A stretch of 64,000 bases of DNA from Knoellia sp031844405 (GTDB lineage: Bacteria > Actinomycetota > Actinomycetes > Actinomycetales > Dermatophilaceae), in NCBI GenBank assembly GCA_031844405.1, contig JAUZVC010000002.1:62001-126000 (forward strand), given 5' to 3'. The position numbers and the translations under genes were made by a program. Of this stretch, positions 50,787 through 60,525 are shown in pieces. The notes below the pieces were generated by a model that searched no databases, was not told the DNA's origin, and saw nothing but the letters and a program-made list of their open reading frames with translations. Each line of letters begins with the position of its first letter. Position 1 is the first letter of the stretch.

Positions 50787-53700
50787 ATGATGCCGACCCC
50801 GAACACCTCCCGCCGCCTCTTCCTCTCCCTCGTCGCGGCGGGCGGTCTGGCAGCCGCAACTCCGTGGAGCGGCGCGAGCGCGTCCGTACGCGGCGCCACC
50901 GGACGATCGGCATGGCTGGAGCAGGACGAGGTCGCCCAGACCTACCACCGGGTGCTGCTGCACCACACCCGCTGGTCGGAGACCCAGTGGAACGGCAACG
51001 ACCGCTACCGGGCCGCCGACTTCGGCTTCGGCGTCGTGTTGGGCAACGCTGTGCTGCTGACCCGGGGGACGTACGACGCCGACATCGCCGGCATTTCCGA
51101 GGCGACCCTGAGGTCGCGGACGATCGCGACGATCGCCAACTATGCGAAGACCAACCGCCTCACGGGTGGGTCCGAGTGGGGCCGGAAGCTGTTCTGGGAC
51201 AGCACCTTCCAGACCTACTTCCAACTGGCCGCACGGTTGCTCTGGGACGACCTCGACGAGGGGACGCGGTCCCGGATCGACGCCATCAGTCGCGAGCAGG
51301 CGGCGTACACCGCCGCCCTCGGGGCCGGGGACGACCCTGCCTCGGGCTCGTGGACCCCCAACGCGCTGCTCGGTGGCTATCGGGGCGACACCAAGCTCGA
51401 GGAGATGGGTGTCTACGCGCAGGCGCTTGCGCCCGGGCTGGCCTGGGCAGGGGACGACCCCCGTGCGTCCGAGTGGCGGGAAGCCTTCGGGCGGTGGAGC
51501 CGCAACGAGGCCGGGCTGCCGCCGGCCGACCTGGCGAACCCGACGCTCATCGACGGTGTCGCCGTGTCGGAGAACACGGCACACAACATCCACGACACGT
51601 TCCTGGCCGAGAACCACGGGTCCTTCGGGCCGCATTACCAGTCCGAGCTCTGGCGCACCTCCGGTCGCAACGCCATCCACTTCCTCATGGCCGGCGCCCC
51701 CCTGCCCGAGGTGCTGACGGCGCAGCCCAACGGCGACCAGCTCTGGGACTCGCTCCTGTCGGTGATGAGTGACGCCGGGGAGCCGTTGATGCCCTTGGTG
51801 GACGACCGTGAGCACCTCTACGGGCGCGACGTGATCCCGTTGGCTTTCTTGTCGCAGGTGGTTGGCGACCGGGCCGCGGCCCGGGCCGAGGCGGACCTCG
51901 CCGAGCGGCTGCTCCCCTATCTGGCGTACCCACCGGCGAACCGTCTGGCCAAGTTCTCCGGCGAGCCGAAGTACGAGCCCGAGGCGCGCGCCGAGGTCGC
52001 CATCAGCTTCCTGCTTCACGAATGGAGCAGCCACCGCGAGGCGGTCGAGCCGCTGTCCGCCGCCGAGATGTTCCAACTTGCGAGCGGCGCGCGGGACTTT
52101 GGCGCAGGGCCGGGCCTCCTCGTGCACCAGTCTCCGGGTGCGTGGGCCGGCGCGGTGAGCAAGGCCGGGTTCGTCAAGCTGGCCTGGCAGCCGGAGCACG
52201 ACAACTGGCTCTTCAACCTCGGCGGCGGCTCGCCGATGTTCCTGCCGAGCACCACCGTCCAGGTCCTCGGGCGCTTTGCCCGTGCCTACACGCCGGCGCG
52301 GGACGGCTTCGACGGGTCCGCCTCGCTCTTCAGCCTCGCGACGGGACGGGTCGGCATGACCACTCTGCCCAGCGGGTCCGTGGTGTTCTCGACTTCCGGC
52401 ACGGCCGCGGACTCCGGTCGCTTCGACGTGCACAACCTCACGATGGCCGGGGTCCGCGGACTGACCGGGACCCGCCACTACAGCACCGCAGAGGGTGAGT
52501 TCGAGGTCGCCGCTGCCGACGCGTCGGAGGCGTTGCCCCCCGGCGTGGCGCGGCGCGACGTGCTGGAGCTCGGCGGCGTGACCGCCCGTCACGTCCGCCT
52601 GCTCGGCAGCTCTCCCGCTCCCGTCTACGGGTACTCAGTCATCGCGCTCGAAGCCCGCAGCACTGCGAACGGCCCGGACCTCGCGCGCGGACGAACCACG
52701 ACCGCGTCGTCGCAGGACCCGGCCCGTCCAGCCACCTTGGCGACGGACGGGTCCATGGCCACCCGTTGGGCGGTCTCGCGCGAGGACCGACTGCGAGTCG
52801 ACAGCTGGCTGGCGGTCGATCTCGGTGCGCCCCAGGCGATCGACACCATCACCGTGTACTGGGAGGCCGCGGCGGGACTCGCCTACCAACTCCAGACCTC
52901 GGATGACGGGAGCACGTGGACCGACCGGGCGAGCTACCCGGACGCACGGACCACCCGCGGGTGGCTGGGTGTCGAGGACCGGTTCGGATTCGTCGTCCGG
53001 GACTCGGCGAACCCGATCCGGGTCTCCGGCAACAGCATCGTCCTGTCAGCGGGCCCCGCCTCAGGCAGTGCAGGCATGGTGGTCGAGGGCCACGTCGGTG
53101 TCGGGTCGGGAGAGCTGTCCGGCCTCGCGAGGGCGAGGGTTCCCGTGTCGGCGTCCTCGGATGTCACCACGAGCCTTGTCGAGGGTCACCTCAGCCTCTT
53201 CAACCTCGGCACCGAGGCGGTGTCCACGACGGTCGAAGTCCCCGCCCTGTCGGATGGCGTCACCGTCTTCGAGGGCACGCAGACCCTTCACGCCGACCAG
53301 GTCCTGCTCGAGGTCGAGCTGCCGGCTGCCACGGCGGCGGTGTTACCCCCACGGGCGGAGGTGACCGACGTCCTCGGTCGTCGACCGGCCACCGGTCTGG
53401 TCGTCGACGTCGTCGACGCGGCCACCGTCCGACTCACCGGTGCAGCCGGGGTGGTGCGTGTCCGCCGGACGGACGGCGGCTCCTGGCGCACGGTCCGGGT
53501 CGATGCGAGTGGCTGGGTGGTGGCCGACCTCGGGGGCGCCCCGTACCCGCTCGCCGACCTTGCGGTCGGACGGACGACCTTCCCGACGTCACCGCTCCCG
53601 CCCGGCATGTCCTCGCCTGCGGCTGCCGTCGACGGGCGTGCCGACACCGTCTGGACCTACCCACGGAACGCCCGGATGGTTGTGGACCTCGGTGCCGAGG

Positions 53701-53933
53701 TGGCCGTCGGTCGTGTCGTCCTGGACTGGGCACCCGGCTCGATCCCGGCGGCGACGCTGCACACGTCCGCGGACGGCATCACCTACGGTGGGGCGACCGC
53801 CGTCGACCACCGTGGCCGGACCGGGTCGGCCGACCTGACCGGCGTCACCGCGCGGTACGTCGCCCTGACGCTCGAGGCGACCGGACCGCGGTGGGCCGGA
53901 CTCGAACGGCTCTCGGTGATGCCTCCCGAGTGA
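50787..53933 (+). CDS. Tat-exported polysaccharide-lyase-like protein with F5/8-type C domains
   Basis: A 1048-residue secreted protein. The signal SRRLFLSLVAAGGLAAATPW has a twin-arginine motif. The first 550 residues are Trp/Tyr-rich and helical, like the alpha/alpha toroid of polysaccharide lyases or hydrolases (NIHDTFLAENHGSFGPHYQS, HEWSSHREAVEPLSAAEMF); catalytic residues cannot be named. Two discoidin (F5/8 type C) domains follow: about 640-780 (ATLATDGSMATRWAVSRED) and 965-1048 (AAAVDGRADTVWTYPRNARM). They bind carbohydrate. It contains GGCGTAC twice and no GGCATAC or GTATGCC, unlike its neighbours, so it may be a late arrival. Confidence 0.75.
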   Translation: MMPTPNTSRRLFLSLVAAGGLAAATPWSGASASVRGATGRSAWLEQDEVAQTYHRVLLHHTRWSETQWNGNDRYRAADFGFGVVLGNAVLLTRGTYDADIAGISEATLRSRTIATIANYAKTNRLTGGSEWGRKLFWDSTFQTYFQLAARLLWDDLDEGTRSRIDAISREQAAYTAALGAGDDPASGSWTPNALLGGYRGDTKLEEMGVYAQALAPGLAWAGDDPRASEWREAFGRWSRNEAGLPPADLANPTLIDGVAVSENTAHNIHDTFLAENHGSFGPHYQSELWRTSGRNAIHFLMAGAPLPEVLTAQPNGDQLWDSLLSVMSDAGEPLMPLVDDREHLYGRDVIPLAFLSQVVGDRAAARAEADLAERLLPYLAYPPANRLAKFSGEPKYEPEARAEVAISFLLHEWSSHREAVEPLSAAEMFQLASGARDFGAGPGLLVHQSPGAWAGAVSKAGFVKLAWQPEHDNWLFNLGGGSPMFLPSTTVQVLGRFARAYTPARDGFDGSASLFSLATGRVGMTTLPSGSVVFSTSGTAADSGRFDVHNLTMAGVRGLTGTRHYSTAEGEFEVAAADASEALPPGVARRDVLELGGVTARHVRLLGSSPAPVYGYSVIALEARSTANGPDLARGRTTTASSQDPARPATLATDGSMATRWAVSREDRLRVDSWLAVDLGAPQAIDTITVYWEAAAGLAYQLQTSDDGSTWTDRASYPDARTTRGWLGVEDRFGFVVRDSANPIRVSGNSIVLSAGPASGSAGMVVEGHVGVGSGELSGLARARVPVSASSDVTTSLVEGHLSLFNLGTEAVSTTVEVPALSDGVTVFEGTQTLHADQVLLEVELPAATAAVLPPRAEVTDVLGRRPATGLVVDVVDAATVRLTGAAGVVRVRRTDGGSWRTVRVDASGWVVADLGGAPYPLADLAVGRTTFPTSPLPPGMSSPAAAVDGRADTVWTYPRNARMVVDLGAEVAVGRVVLDWAPGSIPAATLHTSADGITYGGATAVDHRGRTGSADLTGVTARYVALTLEATGPRWAGLERLSVMPPE

Positions 53934-53978
53934 CCGCCAGGTGTGGCGTATGCCGTCCGCCTCATGCACGCCGCCCGG

Positions 53979-55178
53979 TCAGGAGGCGAGGTTGGCGAGC
54001 TGGCGCTCGACCTCCTCGGCCGAGAGCACGTGCTGGATGACCATCGTCGCGGCGCCGATGACGCCGGCGTGCCCGCCGGTGCGGGCGGCGACGATCTGGA
54101 GCTGCTCGGTGGCCAGCGGCAGCGAGCGGCCGTAGACGACCTCGCGGATGCCGGCGAGCAGGCTCTCGGCGCACTGGATGAGGAGGCCGCCGACGACGAT
54201 GACCTGGGGGTTGAGCAGGCTCACGGTCGAGGCGAGCACGGCCCCGATCTCCCGACCGGCCGCACGCATCTCGGCGATCGCCTCCGGGTTGCCGCCGCGG
54301 ACGAGGTCGACGAGGGCGCGGGTGTCGTGCACGTCGACGCCGGCCCGCTCGAGCCGCCCGACGATCGCAGGGCCACTGGCCACGGCCTCGAGGCAGCCGA
54401 CGTTGCCGCAGCGGCAGAGGACGCCGTCGCCGTGGGGCGCCGCCACGTGGCCCAGGTCGCCGGCCGCGCCCTGGGCGCCGCGATGGAGCTGGCCGCCGGA
54501 GATGATGCCCGCGCCGATGCCGGTCGCCACCTTGACGAAGACGAGGTGGTCGACGTGCGGGTGGACCGTGGCGTGCTCGCCGAGCGCCATGATGTTGACG
54601 TCGTTGTCGACGAGCACCGGACCGCCGAGACCGGCCGAGACGTGCGCGGGGACGTCGTAGCCATCCCAGCCGGGCATGATCGGCGGCGAGGCGGGGCGCC
54701 CGGTCGAGTGCTCGACGGGACCGGGGAGGCCGATGCCGACACCCGCGAGGTCGGCGCGCGAGCGCTTGGCCTCCTTGAGCAGCTCGCGCCCGAGGTCGAC
54801 GACGCGGTCGAGGACGGGCACCGGGCCGCTGGCGATGTCGAGCTCGACGGTGCGGTCGCTGATGACGGTGCCGTCGAGATCGGTGAGGCCGACCGTGGCG
54901 TGGGTGGCGCCGAGATCAGCACCGATGACCACCGCTGCCGTCGGGTTGAAGGCGAAGCGCACCGGTGGGCGGCCACCGGTCGAGCGGGACTCGCCGGCGG
55001 GCCTGAGCAGCCCGGCCGCCAGGAGGCTGTCGACGCGGGCGCCGACGGTCGAGCGCGCGAGCCCGGTGAGCTGGATGAGCTCGGCCCGGGTGCGGGGCCG
55101 GCCGTCGCGCATGAGCTGGAGCAGGGCGCCGGCACCGGTGGGCCCATCGGTGAGGGGGAGGGTGCCGGGCGCGTTCAC
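53979..55178 (-). CDS. ROK-family transcriptional repressor (XylR-like)
   Basis: A 399-residue protein with a winged-helix N-terminus (TRAELIQLTGLARSTVGARV) and a ROK (repressor, ORF, kinase) sugar-binding domain: VIGADLGATHATVGLTDLDG phosphate motif, LAGVGIGLPGPVEHSTGRPA, and the zinc site GxLCRCGNVGCLEAVA. It is divergent from the sugar ABC operon and adjacent to xylose isomerase, which makes it the likely repressor of that operon, with a sugar as inducer. GTG 55178 is preferred; it has no ribosome site. The inverted repeat at 55247-55271 is the probable operator. Confidence 0.92.
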   Translation of the reverse strand: MNAPGTLPLTDGPTGAGALLQLMRDGRPRTRAELIQLTGLARSTVGARVDSLLAAGLLRPAGESRSTGGRPPVRFAFNPTAAVVIGADLGATHATVGLTDLDGTVISDRTVELDIASGPVPVLDRVVDLGRELLKEAKRSRADLAGVGIGLPGPVEHSTGRPASPPIMPGWDGYDVPAHVSAGLGGPVLVDNDVNIMALGEHATVHPHVDHLVFVKVATGIGAGIISGGQLHRGAQGAAGDLGHVAAPHGDGVLCRCGNVGCLEAVASGPAIVGRLERAGVDVHDTRALVDLVRGGNPEAIAEMRAAGREIGAVLASTVSLLNPQVIVVGGLLIQCAESLLAGIREVVYGRSLPLATEQLQIVAARTGGHAGVIGAATMVIQHVLSAEEVERQLANLAS

Positions 55179-55246
55179 GCGGGTAGTCAAGCACAGAACG
55201 CAGGTTTCGCCCACGGCGCGAGCAGATGTGCTGTCGCATATTGAAA

Positions 55247-55282
55247 CTTTTGCTTGACGAGCGCGCAAAAGCCCCCTACGTT
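55247..55282 (+). promoter_or_regulatory. Sugar operon promoter with operator and leaderless start
   Basis: A near-consensus promoter: TTGACG (55254-55259), 17-nt spacer and TACGTT (55277-55282), 7 nt before the ATG of the ABC ATPase at 55290. The transcript would start at or next to the ATG, so it is leaderless. CTTTTGC (55247-55253) and GCAAAAG (55265-55271) form an inverted repeat around the -35 box, a likely ROK operator. Confidence 0.75.
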
Positions 55283-55289
55283 CGTCCGC

Positions 55290-56807
55290 ATGAGCAGAGG
55301 CAATGACGCCTCACCACTTCTGGTGATGGCCGGAATCGTCAAGCGGTTCCCCGGAGTGACCGCCCTCGACGGCGTCGACCTCGACGTCCTCCCGGGCGAG
55401 GTGCACTGCCTGCTGGGCCAGAACGGCGCCGGCAAGTCCACGCTCATCAAGACGCTCGCGGGAGTGCACACCCCGGACGAGGGCACGATCACCTGGGACG
55501 GGACCGAGGTGACGCTGGGCCATCCGCAGGCGGCCATGGACATGGGCATCGCGACGATGTACCAGGAGCTCGACCTCGTGGAGGGCCTCACCGTCGCGGA
55601 GAACGTCTTCCTCGGGCACGAGAAGTCGCGATTCGGCTTCTCGCAGCGCTCGGCCGCACGCGCCGCCACCCGCGAGCTGCTCGCCGGCCTCGGGCACCCC
55701 GAGATCTCGCCGACGGCCGAGGTGGGCGACCTCTCGGCCGCCGGCCAGCAGATCGTCAGCATGGCGCGGGCGCTCTCGCGCAAGGCGCGCCTCATCGTCA
55801 TGGACGAGCCGTCGGCCGTCCTCGACAGCGGCGAGGTCGAGCGCCTCTTCGACGTCATCCGTCAGCTCACCGCCCAGGGCGTCGCCGTCGTCTACATCTC
55901 GCACCGGCTCGAGGAGATCCGCGTCATCGGCGACCGCGTGACGGTCCTCAAGGACGGCCGCACCGTCGCCACCGGGCTCCCGGCTAAGGAGACGCCGACC
56001 TCCGAGGTCATCCGCCTCATGACCGGCCGCTCGATCGAGTACGTCTTCCCGGAGCGGGGCACGACGCCCCAGGGTGAGCCCCTGCTCGTCGTCGAGGGCA
56101 TCTCGCGCCGCGGCGAGTTCGAGGACGTGAGCTTCTCGGTCCGCCCGGGGGAGGTCCTCGGTCTCGCAGGGCTCGTCGGCGCCGGTCGCTCGGAGATCGT
56201 CGAGACGGTCTTCGGCGCCCGCCGCGCCGACGCCGGCACAGTCACGGTGGGTGGCCGCCGGCTGCACCCGGGGTCGGTCGACTCGGCCGTCTCCGCCGGG
56301 GTCGGGCTCGCCCCGGAGGAGCGCAAGAGCCAGGCCCTCGTGCTCGGCGACAGCGTGGCCCACAACATCAGCATGGCGACGCTCACCCGCTTCTCCCGCG
56401 GCGGGCTCATCGACCGCGGCGCCGAGAGCGAGGCCGCCCAGGAGCTCGCCACGAGCCTCGAGCTGCGACCGACCGGCATCACCCGCGAGATCCGGACCCT
56501 GTCCGGTGGCAACCAGCAGAAGGTGGTCCTGGCCCGCTGGCTGCTCCGCGGATGCAGGGTGCTGCTGCTCGACGAGCCCACGCGTGGCGTCGACATCGGC
56601 GCCCGCTCCGAGATCTATGCCCTCGTCCGCCGCCTCGCCGACGACGGTGTCGCCGTCGTCGTCGTCTCGAGCGAGATCGAGGAGGTGCTCGGGCTCTCGG
56701 ACCGGGTCCTCGTCGTCGGCGACGGCCAGGTCCTGCACGAGGCGCCGGCCACCGAGCTCGACGAGCACCAGGTGCTCGACATCATCATGAGAGGAGACGC
56801 CGCATGA
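55290..56807 (+). CDS. CUT2 sugar ABC transporter ATP-binding protein
   Basis: A 505-residue double-ATPase (RbsA/XylG/MglA type). Domain 1: Walker A GQNGAGKSTLIKTLAG (about residue 45), signature LSAAGQQIVSMARALS, Walker B RLIVMDEPSAVL. Domain 2: degenerate Walker A GLVGAGRSEIVETVFG, signature LSGGNQQKVVLARWLL, Walker B VLLLDEPTRGVD. It powers import of a monosaccharide by the permease downstream, whose start overlaps its stop (ATGA). The ROK repressor promoter lies immediately upstream, and no ribosome site is needed for the leaderless ATG. Confidence 0.96.
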   Translation: MSRGNDASPLLVMAGIVKRFPGVTALDGVDLDVLPGEVHCLLGQNGAGKSTLIKTLAGVHTPDEGTITWDGTEVTLGHPQAAMDMGIATMYQELDLVEGLTVAENVFLGHEKSRFGFSQRSAARAATRELLAGLGHPEISPTAEVGDLSAAGQQIVSMARALSRKARLIVMDEPSAVLDSGEVERLFDVIRQLTAQGVAVVYISHRLEEIRVIGDRVTVLKDGRTVATGLPAKETPTSEVIRLMTGRSIEYVFPERGTTPQGEPLLVVEGISRRGEFEDVSFSVRPGEVLGLAGLVGAGRSEIVETVFGARRADAGTVTVGGRRLHPGSVDSAVSAGVGLAPEERKSQALVLGDSVAHNISMATLTRFSRGGLIDRGAESEAAQELATSLELRPTGITREIRTLSGGNQQKVVLARWLLRGCRVLLLDEPTRGVDIGARSEIYALVRRLADDGVAVVVVSSEIEEVLGLSDRVLVVGDGQVLHEAPATELDEHQVLDIIMRGDAA

Positions 56808-57862
56808 GCGTCGAGACCCCCCGCACCTCCGAGGAGCCCGCGGGCACCCAGGAGATGGCGGCCCACGCCGCGACCGCCGGCTCCGGCCCGAGCGCGCTGA
56901 GCCGCTTCCTCGGCGGGTCGGCCACCCGCAACCTCGGGCTCGTCATTGCGCTCGTCATCCTCTGCGTCGTCGGTCTCGCCACGGCGGGCGAGCGGTTCGG
57001 CAGCTTCGACAACGCGCTGACGATCCTGCGGCTCGCGGCCGTCGTCGGCGTCGTCAGCGTCGGAATGACGTTCGTCATCTGCGGCGGCGGCATCGACCTC
57101 AGCGTCGGCGCGATCGTCGCGCTCTCGTCGGTGTGGGCCACGACCCTCGCCACGCAGACGATGGCCGAGGACATCCACTGGATCGTCATGGTCCTCACCG
57201 CACTGCTCGTCGGCGGCGCGTGCGGGCTCGTCAACGGGTTGCTCGTGGCCTACGGCAAGGTCGCACCCTTCATCGCGACCCTCGCCATGCTCGCCAGCGC
57301 CCGTGGCCTCGCCGAGCTCATCGCCCAGCGCAGGACGCAGATCGTGCGCGACCGCTCCTTCATCGACTTCTTCGGCGGCAGCGTCCTCGGCATCCCGGTG
57401 CTCGTCATCATCTTCGCGATCGTCGCGGCGCTCGGCTGGGTCCTGCTCAACCGCACGACCTTCGGCCGACGCACCCTCGCCATCGGTGGCAACCCCGAGG
57501 CGGCACGACTGGCCGGCATCAAGGTCGAGCGGCAGACGGCATACCTCTATGTCCTCCTCGGTCTCGCGTGCGGCCTGGCCGCCGTCATGCTCATGGCCCG
57601 CACGACAACCGGCACGTCGACCCACGGGCAGCTGCTCGAGCTCGACACCATCGCCGCCGCCGTCATCGGCGGGACGCTCCTCAGCGGCGGCCGCGGCACG
57701 ATCGTCGGCACCGTGCTCGGCGTCCTCATCTTCACGACGCTCACCAACGTCTTCACGCTCAACAACGTCGACACCTCGACCCAGAACGTGGCGAAGGGGG
57801 TCATCATCGTCGCCGCCGTCCTCCTCCAGCAGCGGCTCGCCGCGCGCCGACGCAGCACCTAG
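56804..57862 (+). CDS. CUT2 sugar ABC transporter permease
   Basis: A 352-residue membrane protein (RbsC/XylH type) with about nine helices. Hallmarks are TFVICGGGIDLSVGAIVALS, the VNGLLVAYGKVAPFIATLAM region and GGTLLSGGRGTIVGTVLG, the coupling part. It forms the transmembrane channel for the sugar, as a dimer on the ATPase. Overlap with the ATPase gene (ATGA) indicates coupling. The N-terminus (about 45 residues) is polar and cytosolic. Confidence 0.95.
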   Translation: MSVETPRTSEEPAGTQEMAAHAATAGSGPSALSRFLGGSATRNLGLVIALVILCVVGLATAGERFGSFDNALTILRLAAVVGVVSVGMTFVICGGGIDLSVGAIVALSSVWATTLATQTMAEDIHWIVMVLTALLVGGACGLVNGLLVAYGKVAPFIATLAMLASARGLAELIAQRRTQIVRDRSFIDFFGGSVLGIPVLVIIFAIVAALGWVLLNRTTFGRRTLAIGGNPEAARLAGIKVERQTAYLYVLLGLACGLAAVMLMARTTTGTSTHGQLLELDTIAAAVIGGTLLSGGRGTIVGTVLGVLIFTTLTNVFTLNNVDTSTQNVAKGVIIVAAVLLQQRLAARRRST

Positions 57863-57976
57863 CGCACCCGCCGGCGGCGCCCCTCCGCGGCTCCCGGTCG
57901 CATGACGCCTCCCGTGCACGACACCCGGCTCCACACTCCCTTCCCCACCTCGCACCAGCCCCAGGAGAGAACCACC

Positions 57977-59026
57977 ATGAACCGTCGCACCATCTCCCGC
58001 CCGGTCCGCGCCGCCGCGGCCCTCGGCGTCGTCGCCCTCGTCGCCGCCGGTTGCACGAGCAACACCCCCGAGGCCGCGGACACGACCTCGTCCGACAGCC
58101 AGCGGGCCGGCAGCAGCAACGACGACCCGGGCGACAAGGTCACCATCGGCTTCTCGGGCCCCGCGGCCGACCACGGCTGGCTCGGCGCGATCAACAGCGC
58201 CGCCCAGGCGGAGGCGAAGAAGTTCTCCGACGTCGAGTTCAAGGCGGCCGAGGGCACCAACGACGCCAGCCAGCAGATCGCCCAGGTCGAGACCTTCATC
58301 AACGACAAGGTCGACGCGATCGTCCTGCTGCCCACCGACGGCGCCGCCCTCACCGAGGTCGCGACCAAGGCGATGAACGCCGGGATCATCGTCGTCAACG
58401 TCGACCGCGAGTTCTCGACGCCGTTCGCCGCGCGCACGACGATCCTCGGCGACAACTACGGCATGGGTGTGAGCGCGGGCACCTACGCCTGCAAGCTCGT
58501 CAAGGACAAGAACCTGACGAACCCCGTCATCGCCGAGATCGCCGGCATCGACGCCCTGCCCCTCACGCAGGACCGCAGCAAGGGCTTCGCCGACGCGCTC
58601 AAGGGCTGCAACCAGACCGTCGACAACCGCGTCGCGGCCGAGTTCACCGTCGAGTCCGGTGAGAAGGTCGCCTCCAACCTCCTCCAGGCCGCGCCCAAGA
58701 TCGACATCATCTGGAACCACGACGACGACCAGGGCGTCGGCGTCATGGCGGCCTTCGACAACGCCAAGCGCAACGAGTTCGCCTTCATCGGCGGCGCCGG
58801 CTCGGCCAACGCCATGCGGTGGATCAAGGAGGGCAAGATGGAGGCGACCGTCCTCTACCCGCCCACCCAGGCGGCCGACGGCGTGCGCCTGGCCCGCCTC
58901 CTGGCCCAGGACAAGAGCATGAGCGACCTCGTCCAGGTCGCCGTGCCGCGCCGCATCGTCCTCGACGCCCCCGTCGTCACCAAGGACAACGTGGAGGAGT
59001 ACCTCCCGCTCGGCTTCGAGTCCTGA
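57977..59026 (+). CDS. Sugar ABC transporter substrate-binding lipoprotein
   Basis: A 349-residue lipoprotein (RbsB/periplasmic-binding type). The signal ends in a lipobox VAAGC (about residue 25). The mature part has KVTIGFSGPAADHGWLGAIN, DAIVLLPTDGAALTEVATKA and IIVVNVDREFSTPFAARTT, followed by IIWNHDDDQGVGVMAAFDNA, all typical of type I sugar-binding proteins. It captures the sugar on the outside and delivers it to the permease. AGGAGAG lies 8 nt before the ATG. The order ATPase-permease-binding protein is common in CUT2 operons. Confidence 0.95.
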   Translation: MNRRTISRPVRAAAALGVVALVAAGCTSNTPEAADTTSSDSQRAGSSNDDPGDKVTIGFSGPAADHGWLGAINSAAQAEAKKFSDVEFKAAEGTNDASQQIAQVETFINDKVDAIVLLPTDGAALTEVATKAMNAGIIVVNVDREFSTPFAARTTILGDNYGMGVSAGTYACKLVKDKNLTNPVIAEIAGIDALPLTQDRSKGFADALKGCNQTVDNRVAAEFTVESGEKVASNLLQAAPKIDIIWNHDDDQGVGVMAAFDNAKRNEFAFIGGAGSANAMRWIKEGKMEATVLYPPTQAADGVRLARLLAQDKSMSDLVQVAVPRRIVLDAPVVTKDNVEEYLPLGFES

Positions 59027-59146
59027 CCGACGACCGGCAGATCCTCGACCGGGGTCCGCGCGGCCATCCCTGAGCCGCGCGGACCCGACCACCTCGACCC
59101 CATGCAGCCTCGCGCTGCCCCCGGAGACCTCCCGGAAAGGGTTCTC

Positions 59147-60412
59147 ATGACCACGGACACCACGGCGGCCGACCTCGCGGCCGCCGACACGGCAGCACCG
59201 TCGACCGCCGACGCGACGCGGACCGGCCGGATCGGCATCGGCATGGTCGGCTACGCCTTCATGGGTCTGGCCCACTCGCAGGGCTGGCGCAACGCCCGCA
59301 GCTTCTTCGACCCGGCGCTCTCGCCCGAGCTCGTCGCCATCGCCGGCCGGGACGGCGCGGCGGCCGCCGAGATGGCGCGCCGCTTCGACTGGCAGCACGT
59401 CGAGACCGACTGGCGGGCCCTCGTCGCCCGGCCCGACGTCGAGGTCGTCGACATCTGCACCCCCGGCGACACCCACGCCGAGATCGCCATCGCCGCGCTC
59501 GACGCCGGCAAGCACGTCCTCTGCGAGAAGCCGCTCGCCAACACCGTCGACGAGGCCCGCCGGATGGCCGACGCCGCCGAGCGCGCCAGGGCTCGGGGCG
59601 TCCGGTCGATGGTCGGGTTCACCTACCGCCGCGTCCCCGCGATCGCCTTCGCCCGCCAGCTCGTCCAGGAGGGCCGGGTCGGCGAGATCCGCCACGTCCG
59701 CGCGCAGTACCTCCAGGACTGGCTCGTCGACCCCGAGTCCCCGCTCACCTGGCGCCTCGAGAAGGAGCGCGCCGGCTCGGGAGCCCTCGGGGACATCGGC
59801 GCCCACATCATCGACCTCACCCACTTCGTCACCGGTGAACGCATCACCGGTGTGAGCGCGACGATGGAGACGTTCGTCAAGGAGCGCCCGGTCGCCGGCC
59901 GCGTCAAGGGCCTGTCGGCCTCGGCGCAGGAGGGCGGCGAGCGCGGCAAGGTCACCGTCGACGACGCCGCGGTGTTCCTTGCCCGTCTCAGCGGCGGAGG
60001 TCTCGGCACCTTCGAGGCCACCCGCTTCGCCACCGGGCGCAAGAACTCGATCCGCCTCGAGATCAACGGGTCCAAGGGCAGCCTCGCGTTCGACTTCGAG
60101 GACATGAACGTCCTGCACGTCCACGATGCCTCGGTCGACGCCCGCGAGTCGGGCTTCACCAAGGTCGTCGTCACCGAGCCCACCCATCCCTACGTCGAGC
60201 ACTGGTGGCCCGCGGGTCACGGGCTCGGCTACGAACACGGGTTCACCCACCAGGCCGCGGACCTCGTCGACGCCATCGCGCGCGGCGTGGACCCCACTCC
60301 GTCCTTCGCCGACGGGCTGGCCGTGCAGGAGGTGCTCGCCGCGGTCGAGACGAGCGCGGCCAACGCCTCGGCGTGGACCCCGATCGACCTCCCGGCCGGC
60401 GCCCAGCCGTAG
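59147..60412 (+). CDS. Gfo/Idh/MocA family oxidoreductase
   Basis: A 421-residue NAD(P)-dependent dehydrogenase. The Rossmann part shows GIGMVGYAFMGLAHSQGWRN and VEVVDICTPGDTHAEIAIAA, then HVLCEKPLANTVDEARRM with the E-K-P motif. The second domain has GSGALGDIGAHIIDLTHFVT with the catalytic D-x-G-x-H. The substrate is likely a sugar, inositol or a keto-sugar derivative. An AAAGGG ribosome site lies 5 nt before the ATG. It belongs to the sugar operon and precedes two isomerase-type genes, so an oxidation-isomerisation route is plausible. Confidence 0.94.
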   Translation: MTTDTTAADLAAADTAAPSTADATRTGRIGIGMVGYAFMGLAHSQGWRNARSFFDPALSPELVAIAGRDGAAAAEMARRFDWQHVETDWRALVARPDVEVVDICTPGDTHAEIAIAALDAGKHVLCEKPLANTVDEARRMADAAERARARGVRSMVGFTYRRVPAIAFARQLVQEGRVGEIRHVRAQYLQDWLVDPESPLTWRLEKERAGSGALGDIGAHIIDLTHFVTGERITGVSATMETFVKERPVAGRVKGLSASAQEGGERGKVTVDDAAVFLARLSGGGLGTFEATRFATGRKNSIRLEINGSKGSLAFDFEDMNVLHVHDASVDARESGFTKVVVTEPTHPYVEHWWPAGHGLGYEHGFTHQAADLVDAIARGVDPTPSFADGLAVQEVLAAVETSAANASAWTPIDLPAGAQP

Positions 60413-60525
60413 CCGGGGACCACCCGACCATCGACGACGTGGCCGACCACCACGGCACCGAGCACGAGAGGAGGACGACCGGTCCCCGCTGTTCCCCCCT
60501 GTCATTGCAGTGACGAAGGAGCACC

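Noticed and set aside
56615..60505. A 1296-codon open frame on the minus strand across the sugar operon
   Set aside because: It is the antisense shadow of high-GC codons: low-complexity, rich in Arg, Gly, Asp and Glu, with no domain, whereas the plus strand encodes four recognised proteins.
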